NCBI RefSeq assembly: GCF_029784135.1
Contig: NC_073744.1
Coordinates: 76,673,935-76,737,934 of the forward strand
Length of the DNA: 64,000 nt
Reading direction: 5' to 3'
Origin: Toxorhynchites rutilus septentrionalis
Lineage: Eukaryota; Arthropoda; Insecta; Diptera; Culicidae
The notes beneath the pieces were generated by a model. It was not told where the DNA came from and searched no databases. It saw nothing but the letters and a program-made list of their open reading frames with translations. The translations under genes and the position numbers were made by a program. Positions 24,777 through 36,058 of the stretch are shown here, piece after piece. Each line of letters starts with the position of its first letter. The first letter of the stretch is position 1.

Positions 24777-26334
24777 CAAGAGAGATAATCATTGCAAGGA
24801 GGGGCCATGTTTGCATCAATTGCTGCAAAATTGTCTTTAGTACTGGAAGCATTGCGGTGACAATGGTTCTGATGGAGTCGGAAACATTAAAACACGTGAA
24901 GATTTGATCCACAAGGTCAGACAACTTTATAAATCCCGATTGGGAAGTTGAACTTGACGGAAAAACAGGGACAGTTGGGGTTTTTGATGTCCCCTCGAGT
25001 GCTGGGCCGTTCAAAGGTGAACTATTCCCACGGAATCCAGGAGGAACCTGATTTTGCTTGTCCGCTGCACTCGATTTTTTAGGCATGCTAACAGGGGGTA
25101 TCACCGGAGGGGCTTGTCCTTGAACTTTGGGAGTGGTCACATTTTTGCGCCGGGGATTCCCTTGGAAAATGAACGGTGTGCCCCCGTTAGCTGTGTCCGC
25201 TTCCATTTCGTCAACGGGCAACGTGGCGAAGACATTTTGAGTGTTGATTGATTGTTGTTGGGCCAGTGGAGAAGCGCCCTTTAAAATATCCGCAAAAGTG
25301 CGTTTTGAGCGTTCCTTCAAAGAGCGCTTCTGTTTCTCCCAGCGACTCTTGTAAGTTTCACAAGCTGAGAGCACGTGTGGGGATCCCCCGCAGTATGGAC
25401 ACTTATGCTCAGTCGCACTACAGGATTCCCCCACATGTTGCTCTCCGCAAGTTGCACAGCGCTCCTTGTTGGCACAATAATCTGAAGTGTGACCAACTGA
25501 CTTGCATTTGTTGCAAGTCATGGGCTTTGGCACGAAGAGTCGCACAGGCAGTCTCAATTTGTCCACCATGACGTAGTCAGGGAGGGCCGAACCAGCAAAA
25601 GTTACACGAAACGAGTCTGACGGCGTGAATTTCGTTTTTCCCTCTTCTTGGGATACTTTACCTAGTTGGCGACTGTCCAAAATTTTAACGCCCACCAAAG
25701 GGAGTCTTTTGAATTTACCAACTCCTTCTTTTATCAATTGGCACGTCAGACCCGTTTCAGTTACCACCCCTGAGATTTCTACGTCATGGGAGGGCACGTA
25801 GACACAATACTCTAGGGTGAACCTCTCGTCGATCACAATTGCATTTGCGTGTTTCCGATCACTCACGACAACACGCAGTTTGTTCGGCCTAACCTTAGAG
25901 ATTTCGACCACGGAGGAATAATATCTTGCCAGATCTTTCGAAACCTGAATGACATTAAAAGACTTTCCTTTTGGTTTGGGCCGGAAAAAAACAACCCATG
26001 GACCAGCTCCAGATGCGCCGTCTGGATAGACCTTGACACGAGGAGAGGAAAGAACTGAGGGGGAGGACGAGGTCGATTGTTGAGCGGGAGCGGGATCAGT
26101 AGGACTGGGAGGCAAGTTCGGGAGTTGAGCGGAAGCGGGAGCGGGAGATTGAGGGGGCGAAGAGGAAAAGTTTGCTAATTTTCTTGAGGGGGGCTTGTTG
26201 AGGTTAATCAACTCTTTCTCTGAAGAAACATCTTCTGAGGGGGGAACGCGTTTGAGCGACTTCCCAGCCCCCGTTGTAGCTAGTGAGGAGGAAACAGTAG
26301 TTTCAATCTCCATTTCAACATGACCTTCTGCCAT
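24769..26334 (-). CDS. I-clade ORF1, nucleic-acid-binding gag-like protein
   Basis: 521 residues from ATG 26334 (MAEGHVEMEIETT); the eight in-frame codons upstream begin with TTG, not ATG. The N-terminus is Pro/Ser-rich (about 30-100). A central region shared with the copy at 4848 (PNKLRVVVSDRKHAN; DSFRVTFAGSALPDYV) precedes three zinc knuckles: CNKCKSVGHTSDYC, CATCGEQHVGESC and CPYCGGSPHVLSAC (about 275-335). The C-terminal part is low complexity. Such proteins coat the element RNA and form the RNP for retrotransposition. Its stop TAA overlaps the ORF2 start in ATGTCTAA, suggesting ORF2 translation by termination-reinitiation. Confidence 0.9.
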   Translation of the reverse strand: MAEGHVEMEIETTVSSSLATTGAGKSLKRVPPSEDVSSEKELINLNKPPSRKLANFSSSPPQSPAPASAQLPNLPPSPTDPAPAQQSTSSSPSVLSSPRVKVYPDGASGAGPWVVFFRPKPKGKSFNVIQVSKDLARYYSSVVEISKVRPNKLRVVVSDRKHANAIVIDERFTLEYCVYVPSHDVEISGVVTETGLTCQLIKEGVGKFKRLPLVGVKILDSRQLGKVSQEEGKTKFTPSDSFRVTFAGSALPDYVMVDKLRLPVRLFVPKPMTCNKCKSVGHTSDYCANKERCATCGEQHVGESCSATEHKCPYCGGSPHVLSACETYKSRWEKQKRSLKERSKRTFADILKGASPLAQQQSINTQNVFATLPVDEMEADTANGGTPFIFQGNPRRKNVTTPKVQGQAPPVIPPVSMPKKSSAADKQNQVPPGFRGNSSPLNGPALEGTSKTPTVPVFPSSSTSQSGFIKLSDLVDQIFTCFNVSDSIRTIVTAMLPVLKTILQQLMQTWPLLAMIISLDV

Positions 26335-26386
26335 TACGGCAGATATAAAATAATACAATTTTGAATTCTTCTATCTTCCTAAACCT

Positions 26387-26408
26387 AATATATATATATA
26401 TATATATT
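26387..26408. repeat. (TA)n microsatellite in element 5' UTR
   Basis: About ten TA units between the element start and ORF1; it could vary in length between copies. Confidence 0.8.
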
Positions 26409-26716
26409 ATACCTAAATCGCACACCAATGCGAAGGAAATGAAACGGTGTCCCAATCGAACCGCGTGGCAATCGTACAGCTGCAACGGTAAATCGCACCA
26501 CGACACGATGATGGAATCGATGACGATGATAAAGCACACACAGCGATGATACGGCACACGCACTGCGCTCGCTGTGGAGGACTTCTTCCTCACGCTGGTT
26601 GTGATTGCTCTTCTCACTCGCGCAATAAAGAGAACCCCGTTAGGGCGAAATAACTTCACCAGCCACGAACTGATAACGGTATAATCTCCACTATATGATA
26701 GACGCGAACAAATTTG

Positions 26717-26750
26717 CGACCGATGTCTTCGGACTGCGCGAGCTGAATGG
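26717..26750 (-). promoter_or_regulatory. Internal promoter of the I-clade element: initiator plus DPE
   Basis: The element starts CCATTC, an initiator with A at 26748. GGTCG at 26721-26717 lies exactly at +28 to +32 from that A and fits the downstream promoter element RGWYV. TATA-less Inr/DPE promoters are known in insect non-LTR elements (I, jockey, Doc). Inferred from motif and spacing. Confidence 0.6.
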
Positions 26751-26760
26751 ACATAAACTT
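26751..26760. repeat. Target site duplication of I-clade element, right copy
   Basis: acataaactt, matching 20712-20721. Confidence 0.8.
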
Positions 26761-26920
26761 GATGGAGTTATAAGTGGCTGACGAGTTCTGTATTTGAGTC
26801 TTATGAGTGGAAACTAAGAACAACCATATGTTCAAATCGTCAAAGAAACAATATTTTAGGAATTCTATGTCCCTTACAATTGAGGGTTCAGCAAAACGGA
26901 TTCCACACAGCCGTTTTAAC

Positions 26921-27449
26921 CCTTTGAGGACCATAAAATGTTGAAGACTAAATATGCTAATACAACACAATATTTTAGCTATTGTGGGTGTAAAGTAAGA
27001 GAACATCACCAGAAAAACAGAGCAGGGTGTATAGGTTTTCTATAATTCCATGGGAAATATTCTTCCCTATGGATCATAAAAGTAAGTAAAGGAAGAGTTA
27101 GGTTTATTATATCGGTATTTTATTGATGGGTTTGTAATACAAAAAACATAGTAAAAAATTATCAGTAAAGTAAAATAAATAGTTAGCTATGGTATTCTAT
27201 GAAACAATTTCGTTTATATGTGAAACACAAGTGGACATTGTACATGACACATTTATTATGTGGTCTTTGTTAAGTCAGACCATGTTTGAGAGTTCTTTTT
27301 TTTATTCGTTCAAAAACACATTTGCTGCCTTGGACATATATTTTATTTTGACATTCTGTAGAAAAAATATCGATTCAATAATAATTGAGCAATCGATAAC
27401 AATTTTTGTAGAAGGGAAAAATATTTCCCCTGAGCGTGAAAGGGTTGAT
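26921..27449. mobile_element. Possible decayed TTAA-type MITE
   Basis: Left side reads TTAACCCTTTGAGGACC; right side is the complement of TATCAACCCTTTCACGCTC. CCCTTT ends with a TTAA on the left and a degenerate target on the right resemble the element at 19268. Weak. Confidence 0.3.
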
Positions 27450-28580
27450 ATCGGCAAATTTCATCTCTCTTTTTTGTTTGTATAGAAGAGAGTTCGAATA
27501 AAAAATGCCAAGTGAACCTTGAACAAGTTTTTTTTAATCACAAAGAGATGCATGCTACTTAATTTACTGTAATATGTAAAGTCCAGACTGACCGAACGGT
27601 TCAGGAATAAAAACGGGACACGTAAGCAAACAAATAATAAAAAGGTCATTTTTTTAACAAAAATTTACAGTATTCAACCTAAATCAAATAGTTTTGATGC
27701 AGGATCGCTTTTTTCAGTAAGGGTATCAAATCAGAAAACATGTCACGTTTTTATAAAATTGTTTTATAGTTAACAACTATGTTTGTTGCAAACCGATAGA
27801 ATTGGAAATTCTCTAGGAATTGTTTCATATGTTATACATTGCGATTCCTTAATCCGTAAACCGTTTAAATTAACAAGAATTGAAAGCACACTAATTTTAC
27901 CATAAATGTGTTCTGTTTATTTCTGTCCTTATCTAACCGTACTTTCGAGGAATGAATGTAACCGTGAGGCATAATTTTGATATACCATTGCGAATCGTTC
28001 GCTAGGAATGTAAATACCGCGTTCGTTCGTACGGACACCGTGGAGAGAGAGGAGATATTTTAAATTAACCCCGTCCGGTTATAGCTTATAGGGTATAAAT
28101 AAATTATTCGCTATTCATAATACTCAGTCTCGCTCCAACTAGCGAGCAGTCAGATGTCTCTTCTAATGCTGATGTCACATACAATGGTTGTCGACACAAA
28201 CTTCAAAAGCGAAATCCTTCCACACGCTGAATCGCTCTCAAATGCTTCAACGGTTCATAATCTGTATACTGTAACCTTTGGAGAGTGTAGATATGGTACA
28301 TTGGGTTCCCTTGGACCCAATATAGAAAACTCTGCTTGTTTGTAATCTCTCCTCAAGTGGAAGTGATCCTGTAACATTTCTTCTCAAAGCGACTGGCATG
28401 ATCACGTCCATTCAATTCTTACGTAGTAAGATTTTGTAGAGGTGGAACTCAAAGCGTAGTCACAACATATTTGCGCACAGACCAATGACTGCTCAATTGA
28501 GACTCTTACTCGTTCTACATTTTCAGGTGTTCTTCTATGCCTTTCATTTGTGTCATCAAAACTGTGCTTCCTGTAACAAT
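27450..28580. other. Intron sequence with one promoter-like site
   Basis: No gene recognised. See the TATA/initiator at 28094. Confidence 0.4.
28094..28128 (+). promoter_or_regulatory. TATA plus initiator, possibly an LTR or element promoter
   Basis: TATAAATA (28094-28101) is followed 32 nt later by TCAGT (A at 28126), canonical insect spacing. The next phrase, cgctccaactagcgagcagt, recurs in altered form near 34411 (cgctccagctagcaagcagt), so the site belongs to a repeated unit, perhaps an LTR. Confidence 0.4.
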
Positions 28581-28592
28581 CACATAGTTTAA

Positions 28593-28800
28593 CTTATTTT
28601 GGTTGTGCTAACGTAAGGACATTTATCACTATTCACTCACGAGACGCGACACGGAACTAGGACACAACACTTATAATCCTTACAAACATCAAAAGGGGTT
28701 TCGAGCCCGAAACCGATCGACGAAAAAGGTAATTTAATGTTTGTAAGGATTATAAGTGTTGTGTCCTAGTTCCGTGTCGCGTCTCGTGAGTGAATAGTGG
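28593..28800. mobile_element. Snap-back insertion with 63-bp perfect inverted repeat
   Basis: Arms 28627-28689 and 28737-28799 are perfect inverted copies of 63 bp with a 47-nt spacer. The insertion is flanked by the 12-bp direct repeat cacatagtttaa (28581-28592 and 28801-28812), a target duplication. 34 bp at the left (28593-28626) lie outside the arms. There is no coding capacity. Confidence 0.8.
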
Positions 28801-28886
28801 CACATAGTTTAAACCTTTCGAATTACTTTAAGAATCGGGAACCGGTTTGGAGCGGGGAATGTTACAATGGCGATTGGAGCCACATT

Positions 28887-29154
28887 TTTTTTTTTTATCT
28901 TCCCTTTTTTTTCGTCGGCCTATTTCCGCCACTTTTAGTGCCAATCACCGACATCAGGGAGGCGACTCCACCTGTTCCTACCTATCAGACTCAACAACTC
29001 ATGAGCCGGGCCAACTTCTTTTACTTCCGCTCCGAAGGAAGACGTAACCAGAGATTTTTCGCCTCAGAAAATCCCAACGACGCCAGCTGGGATTGAACCC
29101 AGGCCGATCGGATTGTGAGGCTGTTACGCTAACCATACAACCACTGGCGCCGTC
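28887..29154 (-). mobile_element. tRNA-derived SINE
   Basis: The - strand begins GACGGCGCCAGTGGTTG, has an A-box-like TGGTTAGCG (about 29137-29129) and a B box GGTTCAATCCC (29099-29089), and ends in poly(A) (T-run at left). Flanked by tggagccacatt at 28875-28886 and 29155-29166. Pol III internal promoter, no protein. Not a tRNA gene: the stems beyond the boxes do not close. Confidence 0.85.
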
Positions 29155-29166
29155 TGGAGCCACATT

Positions 29167-29679
29167 GTTTCGCAATAATTTATTGTTTTCATGAAGGCGG
29201 ATAAACGGCGTCCTGGTGTTCATCCGACCAAACTATTATAGTGATAGAAAAGAGACTCTCAAGGCGGTATGGCACCGGTGTGGTAAACAAGTGAATTGAA
29301 TAAAATAATTCTGTAGTCCTGTGTCAACAACGCGGTCTTTCCTTGAATACTCTATATTTTTAAATATACTTCGAAACTCACTAGTTTAAAAATACTTCTT
29401 CTTTTTTATGTTGAGGAATTCTAATACAATCATCAAAATTTACGGCCACACAACGGCAATTACCGGTGTACCGGTAAGTTTCTTCAGTTTTACAACAGAT
29501 GACGTAACTTTATTATTATTCCAGTGAATTAAATTTCCAGACATTCATTGGAAAGCTACTGTCATTGCGCGTCTCTTTCAGTATTTGTCAAAAAGCTGAA
29601 GCGTAAACAACATAGTTTTTTGCCACTTCGAATATGTCGAATTTCGTACCAACCAGATGGTTTTTGCGAGGAGTGTTAC
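29167..29679. other. Unassigned intron sequence
   Basis: No gene seen. Mariner similarity begins near 29680. Confidence 0.4.
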
Positions 29680-29970
29680 TTCATTACTTCAGTATCAAGA
29701 AAAAAGCTGCGGAAAGTCATCGTATTTTGATGGAAGTTTATGGTGATCATGCTCCAACCGAGTGAACGTGTCAGACGTGGTTTGCGCGGATTAAAAATAG
29801 TAATTTTGACTTGGAAAACGAAGAACGTTTCGGACCGTCAAAAAAGTTTGAAGATGAAGAGTTGGAGGTTTTACACGATCAAGATCCGTTATAAACACAA
29901 CAAGAACTTGCAGATACATTTGGAGTAGCTCACAAAACACAAAACTTCAAAATCGAACAACAGACCTAAA
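29680..29970 (+). pseudogene. mariner transposase N-terminal relic
   Basis: Across frame slips it reads KKAAESHRILMEVYGDHAPT, then TCQTWFARIKNSNFDLENEE and TQQELADTFGVAHKT, the helix-turn-helix region of mariner transposase with in-frame stops (after HAPTE and DPL). The catalytic half is missing; the next sequence (about 29990 on) belongs to a different transposase on the other strand. Confidence 0.75.
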
Positions 29971-30129
29971 TACGAGGATCTTATAAAATGCTTCGACGTC
30001 CTGCTGGTCGGTCTTACCGCAGTTGGCCGGACCCTTCGCCATGGTCGATGAAAAGATGGATGCTTCTCCATTTTGGCTTAAACTTTTTCAGAGTAGATCC
30101 TCTGTTTGAGGTTCACCTAACATTTTTTT

Positions 30130-30615
30130 TATCGATTGCAGCTGGGGTACGTTGGGAGGGTTGACGATCTTCAAAACCACGTTTATCTTCAGCCGGTCCA
30201 TGTCCTCCAGTGATCTCTTGACACATCGGGCCGAAACCATGTCCGACCAAAAGACCACATCGTCCTTCGCGTGATACTTATAGATGAATGAAAAAGGAAA
30301 GACCAGCGACTTAGATATTCCCTTCTCTGTGATCGTCAGCTACAGAAGTACTTTCTTCGTGAACATGGTGTGGGAGATATATTTGACGTCATCACTTACC
30401 TCTTGCCCCTGCCAGTCGTTGCCGTCCAGCGTCAAGTAGGTCTCGTCATCCATTATGACTAATATGGCGCGCTACGCCGGAAAGATGTTTTTCACCAGCA
30501 TCTTAAGCCGTTCCTTCTGTGTTACTCCTGCTGCTCAAACACGATCTTCTGGGTACTTCGTTTGTCGTTTTTCTCGGCCTCCCGGCCCAAGGGAAGGAAC
30601 GTTGAGGGCACCTTA
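30130..30615 (-). pseudogene. ITmD37E-like (Tc1/mariner superfamily) transposase relic
   Basis: The - strand reads GREKRQTKYPEDR, KERLKMLVKNIFPA, then MDDETYLTLDGNDWQGQ (first catalytic Asp), TITEKGISKSLVF, VVFWSDMVSARC (second Asp) and NPPNVPQLQSID where the third acid residue is expected. The phrases MDDETY, FW.D and NPPN.PQ are typical of the mosquito DD37E group. At least two stops break it. The N-terminal region may extend to about 30960. Confidence 0.65.
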
Positions 30616-30957
30616 CTCTCGGTCTTCATCTTCAGCTTCTGCTGAACTTAGCCGTTGCGCAGCACCGTCGGGAACCTGGTTTCCATTCGACACTCTCGCC
30701 TCTCTCTAGAAGGAGCAGGGTGTAAATGCTGGGTCGGCGATATTTTCGGCAGACACGAAGTGCCTCACGGTGCCATGGCTGCTGAAAATCAACTGATAAG
30801 GGCATCGAAGCATTTTTGTAGAACACTTCTAGTTTGCTGCCTTGCAGAGCTTCCGAAGAAACTTCAAACGGAAGTGATGAAGTGTGAGAAGCTTGGTAAA
30901 GAGCGTTCATCCAGAAAGGTGTGCTACAGCCATTTTATGACGGGATAGTTTTTTCAG

Positions 30958-33291
30958 TTAATTGCGGTAATAGTTAGTCGCGTTGAGCTTGTCTCCTTTC
31001 TTGAAGACGGTAAACATAGATAAGTGCTTCCACATGTCAGGAAAGAATACTTGATCCAGCGAAACTGTGTTGACACGGGAGAATGGTACAACCAAAGTCG
31101 TTGCACCAATTGCGTGGGTAGACTGTACAATTCGTAGTTGCTCTCCGTGATTGACCTGAACCAGCGAAATTGCACAAAGAACAAACCGAATGACGCTTGA
31201 GACTAGCAATCATTCTAATCGTGCAAGTTTCGGTGAATCAAGCTTTAAATAGGCAATAACGACGCCAGCCACGCTCTTACAGTCACCAAGGGAAGGGAAA
31301 AAATGTTAGTATGATATTCGCCGCCCGAAGGCCGGTAGGGTCGCCTCTATAGCGTGATTCAAGAAGGGGCAGTTATTTGTGAGGGAAGGTAAGAATCAAG
31401 ATTCACTGTAGTGAGTGATGTGTGTGAAGCATTCATATATTTACTGTACAGGTTCCTCAATGTAGTCGGTATAAACCTACAGTGAAATCACCCGACACAG
31501 AGAATAAATATTGAGTATGACTTACCGGTTCGACAGTTGTCTGTTGTGAGAGGAAATGATGCCCAATGTGTGGCTAACTAGTGTTGCCAGTATATAATAT
31601 CAACCTCACTGTTATACTGTCAACTGCGAGGGATAGGACGTTGTGTCTTTCACGCACCTCACAATGTGATAAGGGGTTTATCCTTTTTTTTCTTTGCATA
31701 ATAACCATGGATAACAGCTATTACAACCTCCTTAGGGGCTCTCAATAGTTTCGGGTTCTTTTTCGGACATACTGCTATAGAACCCTGTCATTTACAGGCG
31801 GAGTTGTAAAACCAAAGTCGTAGCACAGTTGCAAAAACTATTGCTGAAACGCCATCTGGGCCAGGAACTGTTGAATGTTTTAAAGTTTTTACGCACTTCT
31901 TAATCATGTTGTGGAGTAACAACGAAAGGGTCGTCATGTCATTAAGTCCTGAACAAGCGCTTTCCAATTTTCGCTACTCAGAAACTCATTGGAAATCAAT
32001 TTCAATATAATTCAGCGGTATCTGTTGATCATCTTCGCTGGTATCCTCAGTAATCGGTACTGCTCCACCAGTAGCTAATAATGACAGTACTAACGGGGGA
32101 AGATGCAGATTCACCGTTAGCAGTGGCGAGACGGATTATGAGATAGTTACCATAACTATTTGAGAATCCAATGCCCAAAAAAGGGTGACTCCATCCACTC
32201 AAAGGTAAAAGATCAATGAGGGATCTAGGTCATCAACTGAATCGTCATGAGGTCCCGCAACAGCAATGAAGCGACTAGCTACTGCGATGAGGACTCCTCC
32301 ATAATCTAGACTTGGATCTGTTGGCTACGGTCACAGCGAGGGTGGTTGGGGACAGGTTATGGGCTTCCATGATGTTGTTATTCGTGGGTCTCAGTGGTCG
32401 AAGATCATCTTTCGTTAGGTGTGTATATTCCGGTTCGGTGTGTATCTTGATGATATCAGATGCATCGGCGAACTCATGGCGTACATCAGGGAGTGACGGA
32501 ATGTAATTGCTTGAGAAGGATGTTTGGAAGACCCCTCATCCATTCTTGACCACAGAATTAGGACGACGAAGACAAGCGATTGACAGTTGTAGCAGACTGA
32601 ATCCATCAACCTGATCGGTCCATGTAGAATTAAACTGGCTGGAAAAACGAACGAAGCGATCACAAAATGCAAACTGCGCAGGCTGTAATAAATGCGAGTG
32701 TCGAGGGGATTTAGGATTTCCATATTGTTACAGACAGTGCGTTTGGGATCTGGAGGGGGTTGATTTTTTTCACTTGTCTCCTGGTTTCACCACAATTTTG
32801 TCCTGGTTTTTCGGGCGGTCATCAAAAAAGTTACATTTTATGGCCATGATTCGTGGGAAAGAGTTTTTTGGGTGAACATGAATGGTACCTTTCAAGGAGA
32901 TGAAATTCATGTTGTCTGTCTCTGCACCTTTCGGGACCAGTGTGACGACTTTCGCCTCTGGCTCTAGGCATTCACGTACCAGTACTGGGACTTCACTATC
33001 GGTGGTTTGGGCGTTAAAAGCAGAGAGGTAGATCCAGGCCCAATTGTCGTTCAGTTGTACGAATTTGAGCTGTTTATTCATAGGTCTAGTTCCACAAACC
33101 CTCGTTGGCTTCGATAGAGTAGTGCCAAGGCTACTACTATCCTCATCTCTACGTTTAGACGAATTTGCTGTGACAGACGATCGCTTAGCATCAATCCACG
33201 GACCACGGACTACAGTCTGATGAAGCTTGCTTTTCCAATGAAATAAATGCTGATTCAGCCCTTTTTCATGGAATTGCTGTATATTGATCAA
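30958..33291 (-). mobile_element. T1/Jockey-like non-LTR retrotransposon relic
   Basis: Collinear pieces on the - strand: ORF1 C-terminus (33291-32770, 174 codons: WIYLSAFNAQTTDSEVPVLV, NFISLKG, as in T1/CR1-like ORF1); endonuclease traces (32700-32220: ILYQNC-like region lost, YGGVLIAVASRFIAV kept); RT start (31930-31812: TVPGPDGVSAIVF); and RT motif 0-1 (31210-30958: FPDMWKHLSMFTVFKKGDK). The RT start and the next piece are separated by about 600 bp, including a 130-bp stretch shared with 9222-9382. It is dead. Confidence 0.6.
31676..31805. repeat. Dispersed copy of the LOA upstream sequence
   Basis: Matches 9222-9382 (and 13081-13241) with gaps: ggggtttatcc, taataaccatggataacag and ttctttttcggacat are shared. 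Confidence 0.7.
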
Positions 33292-33499
33292 TGGTTTCTC
33301 ATCAAAAGAAGAGGAAATATTGCATCTTAAGTTCCGCCCGTTTTGAACTTATTGTATATAATAGAAGGCAGTCTCGATTTCAATCGCACGCAGAGATGAA
33401 TGAATGCTCCGAGTTTAAAGCCTCCATAGTTCAACACATCATCATCATCATCATTCTATTACACATTATCGCTCTAGCCAGCTTTTTTATCCCATCTTT

Positions 33500-34004
33500 T
33501 CATTTTATTAAGCTCATTTAGCAATTAAGCTGTAACAGAGCTGAATTTATTCGTGTACATTTTTATCTGACGAGAATTTTTGTTTCATATAACACAGAGT
33601 ATCCATTTTAGCCGCAAGAGTATTCCTATCTTATCGATACGCATTTTTATCTATTACACAGTAGCCATTTAGGCGTAAGAGAATTCCTATTCTATCGATA
33701 TACATGTCGCCTTTTTCGGCGTAAGAATATTCCTATTGTTCGAATGTTTACAGTTGGACTGTTCACAGCGGGACTGTTGATGAGACTTTCACTGTTGTGT
33801 TGTAAATAGCACCAATTAACGATGCAGCGGACCGTAATGTGAGCGGTAAGGGACTGGGATTACCGTCACATGATGATTGTTGCGTGTACGTAGTAGCTAG
33901 AATAACACACAAAGATGGTCAATTGAGGGTTCTGAGTTATGAGCTCATGATCGTTCGCTCAGTAGCGGACACGGAACCAATTAGGCTTCGAAGACCCCCA
34001 GTCA
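33500..34004 (-). mobile_element. tRNA-derived SINE, family related to 52799-53285
   Basis: The - strand begins GGGGGTCTTCGAAGCC and includes GCTACTGAGCGAACGATC, then a weak B box; further on it shares agctgtaacagagctgaat and gtagccatttaggcgtaag with the copy at 52799. Target duplication not found. Diverged from the other copy. Confidence 0.6.
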
Positions 34005-34010
34005 AGACTG

Positions 34011-34825
34011 TTGACTCAACCGTTTTTGTTATAACCGCTTAGCCTATGATTTAATTTCCAAAAGAGCAAATCAAATGCAAACGCTTCGATGGGTGTCACA
34101 TCAAATTATTTCACTACTCTGCTAAGCGTCCTCTGATATGAAAGTGAACCACGAGTGAGAATCGAGGTTGTATTTTCTGGCACTGTCATTTCACATCGAG
34201 CGAGACTCGTTGTTGCAGGTGAAAGGGTTAATGTATATATTACACACAGCGGTTTGCATGCGTAAATTACTCGTTCGAAATGCAAGTGTAGTGTTCGTTC
34301 TATAGACTCTGAGGAGAGTGGAAATGTTGCAATTTAAGCTTTGACTGTTTGCTGTTTATGGGTGCATACATGAAGTAACTCCTGTAACTCTAAGTAATTC
34401 TATTGCATCGCTAATCGCTCCAGCTAGCAAGCAGTCAACATTCAACATTATATCTGAGTTCGAGCTTTGTTCGCAATCTTAAATCCGAGCTGGAGACTAT
34501 GTTTTCACCGCAACGTGGCGCAGCTGGGTGACATCCACATTGCTGAGTGCTTGCGACTTAACTTTACTTCATCTTTTTCCTGCGATTATGCTATATCTCT
34601 TGTGCTCCTGGATATAAACAGTTCTCCAAACAATGGGGAAAAAAACGCCAGAACCTCGCATACGTCACGTCGATGCATTGTCAAAACATCGTGTTTACAC
34701 AATCAATTGTTTACACAATCAACGCGTGAAGCACGCTGCTCTGACGCCACGGTGCAGTGAGAACAGAGCCTGGATTTTTCAATTCATTCGTCTTCAGCTG
34801 ATTCACCGCGTCGGGTCTTTTAAAG
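34011..34825. other. Unassigned intron sequence
   Basis: No gene. Contains the diverged copy of the 28120 motif near 34411. Confidence 0.4.
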
Positions 34826-34854
34826 TTATTTATTTATTTATTTATTTATTTATT
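34826..34854. repeat. (TTTA)n microsatellite
   Basis: About seven tetranucleotide units. Confidence 0.85.
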
Positions 34855-35021
34855 ATTGCTATATTCATCTAACTGGGTTGTCTTAATGAATAATATCACA
34901 GTACATCATGGAAGTATTCAGATCTAGCCACACTTCTCGAAAAAAACAGTTGGAACGCTCGTCAAACGCGAATAAATCCTCAACATGAGTAAAAGAGCGA
35001 ATCATCGATGATATGGGCTCA

Positions 35022-36058
35022 TTATATCCAAAAACTGTGCGATGAAATCTTGGTTGGAGCAGAGCGGAGTTTCGTAGAACTCGAGACAGTAGCGACAGCA
35101 GTCGGGGCAGTCGACTTCATTGTAAAGTCGACTTCATTGTAAAGCAGCTTCGTCATGAATGTTACCTGCTGAATCTTCCTACGTCTGCCCAGGGTGTCAA
35201 GGTTTATGACATTGCAACGGTCACGATATGGCGCTAAGTTTGCAGGGTCTCGCCAAGGCGCCTCTCGATTCTCAAGCGCCAGTTCAGTTGGTGCGGGACC
35301 CAAATTAGAGATGCATTCTCTGGGATAGGGTGGATCAATGAACAGAGCAGCGATTTTAGGCAATAAGGTTTCTTTCAAATATTTCGCTATTTTGGTTATA
35401 AAACCTAATTGTCGGTTGGCTTTATCAATAATGGCATTTCGATGATTAGCGAATGAAACTTTTTATCTAATAAGACGCCTAAATCGCTTATTTGTTTAAC
35501 TCTATTGAGCACATCTCCAATATGGTAGTCGAAAACTACGGGCACTACGGGTTATTAGATGTAATACTGACAGCAAATGTTGTAGACGATGACAGTCTTC
35601 GATGCTCTTTATCGCACAGTACAATTTCAGATCATCAGAGATCCCAAGTTGCTACCTTGAGGTACTCCACTCAAGTTTACGAACGGATCTGAAGTACATG
35701 TCCCTAATTTGACACGAAGAACTCTACCACGCAGTTACGAGCTGAGGCATTCAACTAGTCTATTGGAGACACCAAACTGGCTTAGTTTGCGCAGTAATAT
35801 TCGGTGGTCAATTTTATCGAACGCAGCTTTGAGATCGGTATACACTACGTCTACTTGAGCTCTAGCTTCCAGTGGTACAAAACAAGTAAACGAGAAATCC
35901 AGCAAATTAGTTGTAACCGAACGACCTGGCATGAACCCATGCTGGTCAGGAGAAATATAGCATCCAGTGAGTATGCTTTTCATACCTTCTGGTGAAAAGT
36001 GCTTGTACATTTCTGCGTCACACGCACACATTGATATTGCTTTCTTATGCGTTGCCAA
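35022..36058 (-). mobile_element. Jockey/CR1-type reverse transcriptase relic
   Basis: The - strand reads ISPDQHGFMPGRSVTTNLLD, VVYTDLKAAFDKIDHRILL (motif A), VNLSGVPQGSNLG (motif B) and then jumps directly to SDDLKLYCAIKSIEDCHRLQ, so the stretch between motif B and the YADD block is deleted. The C-terminal part has WRDPANLAPYRDRCNVINLD and LGRRRKIQQVTFMTKLL. Frames change several times. It is not collinear with the relic at 30958-33291, so it is a separate insertion. Confidence 0.75.

Larger units (their letters stand above)
20722..26750 (-). mobile_element. Full-length I-clade non-LTR retrotransposon
   Basis: The element strand starts at 26750 (CCATTCAGCTCGCGC) and ends in a poly(A) tract (T-run to 20736). 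It is flanked by the same 10 bp, acataaactt, at 20712-20721 and 26751-26760. It has a 5' UTR of about 415 nt, ORF1 (26334-24769), ORF2 (24776-21099) and a 3' UTR of about 360 nt. No frameshift or stop interrupts either ORF and all catalytic motifs checked are present, so it looks recently active. The arrangement with RNase H and CCHC ORF1 matches I-clade elements such as mosquito MosquI. Confidence 0.92.

Noticed and set aside
29089..29150. A tRNA gene on the - strand
   Set aside because: Same reasoning: it is the head of a SINE with poly(A) and 12-bp target duplications.
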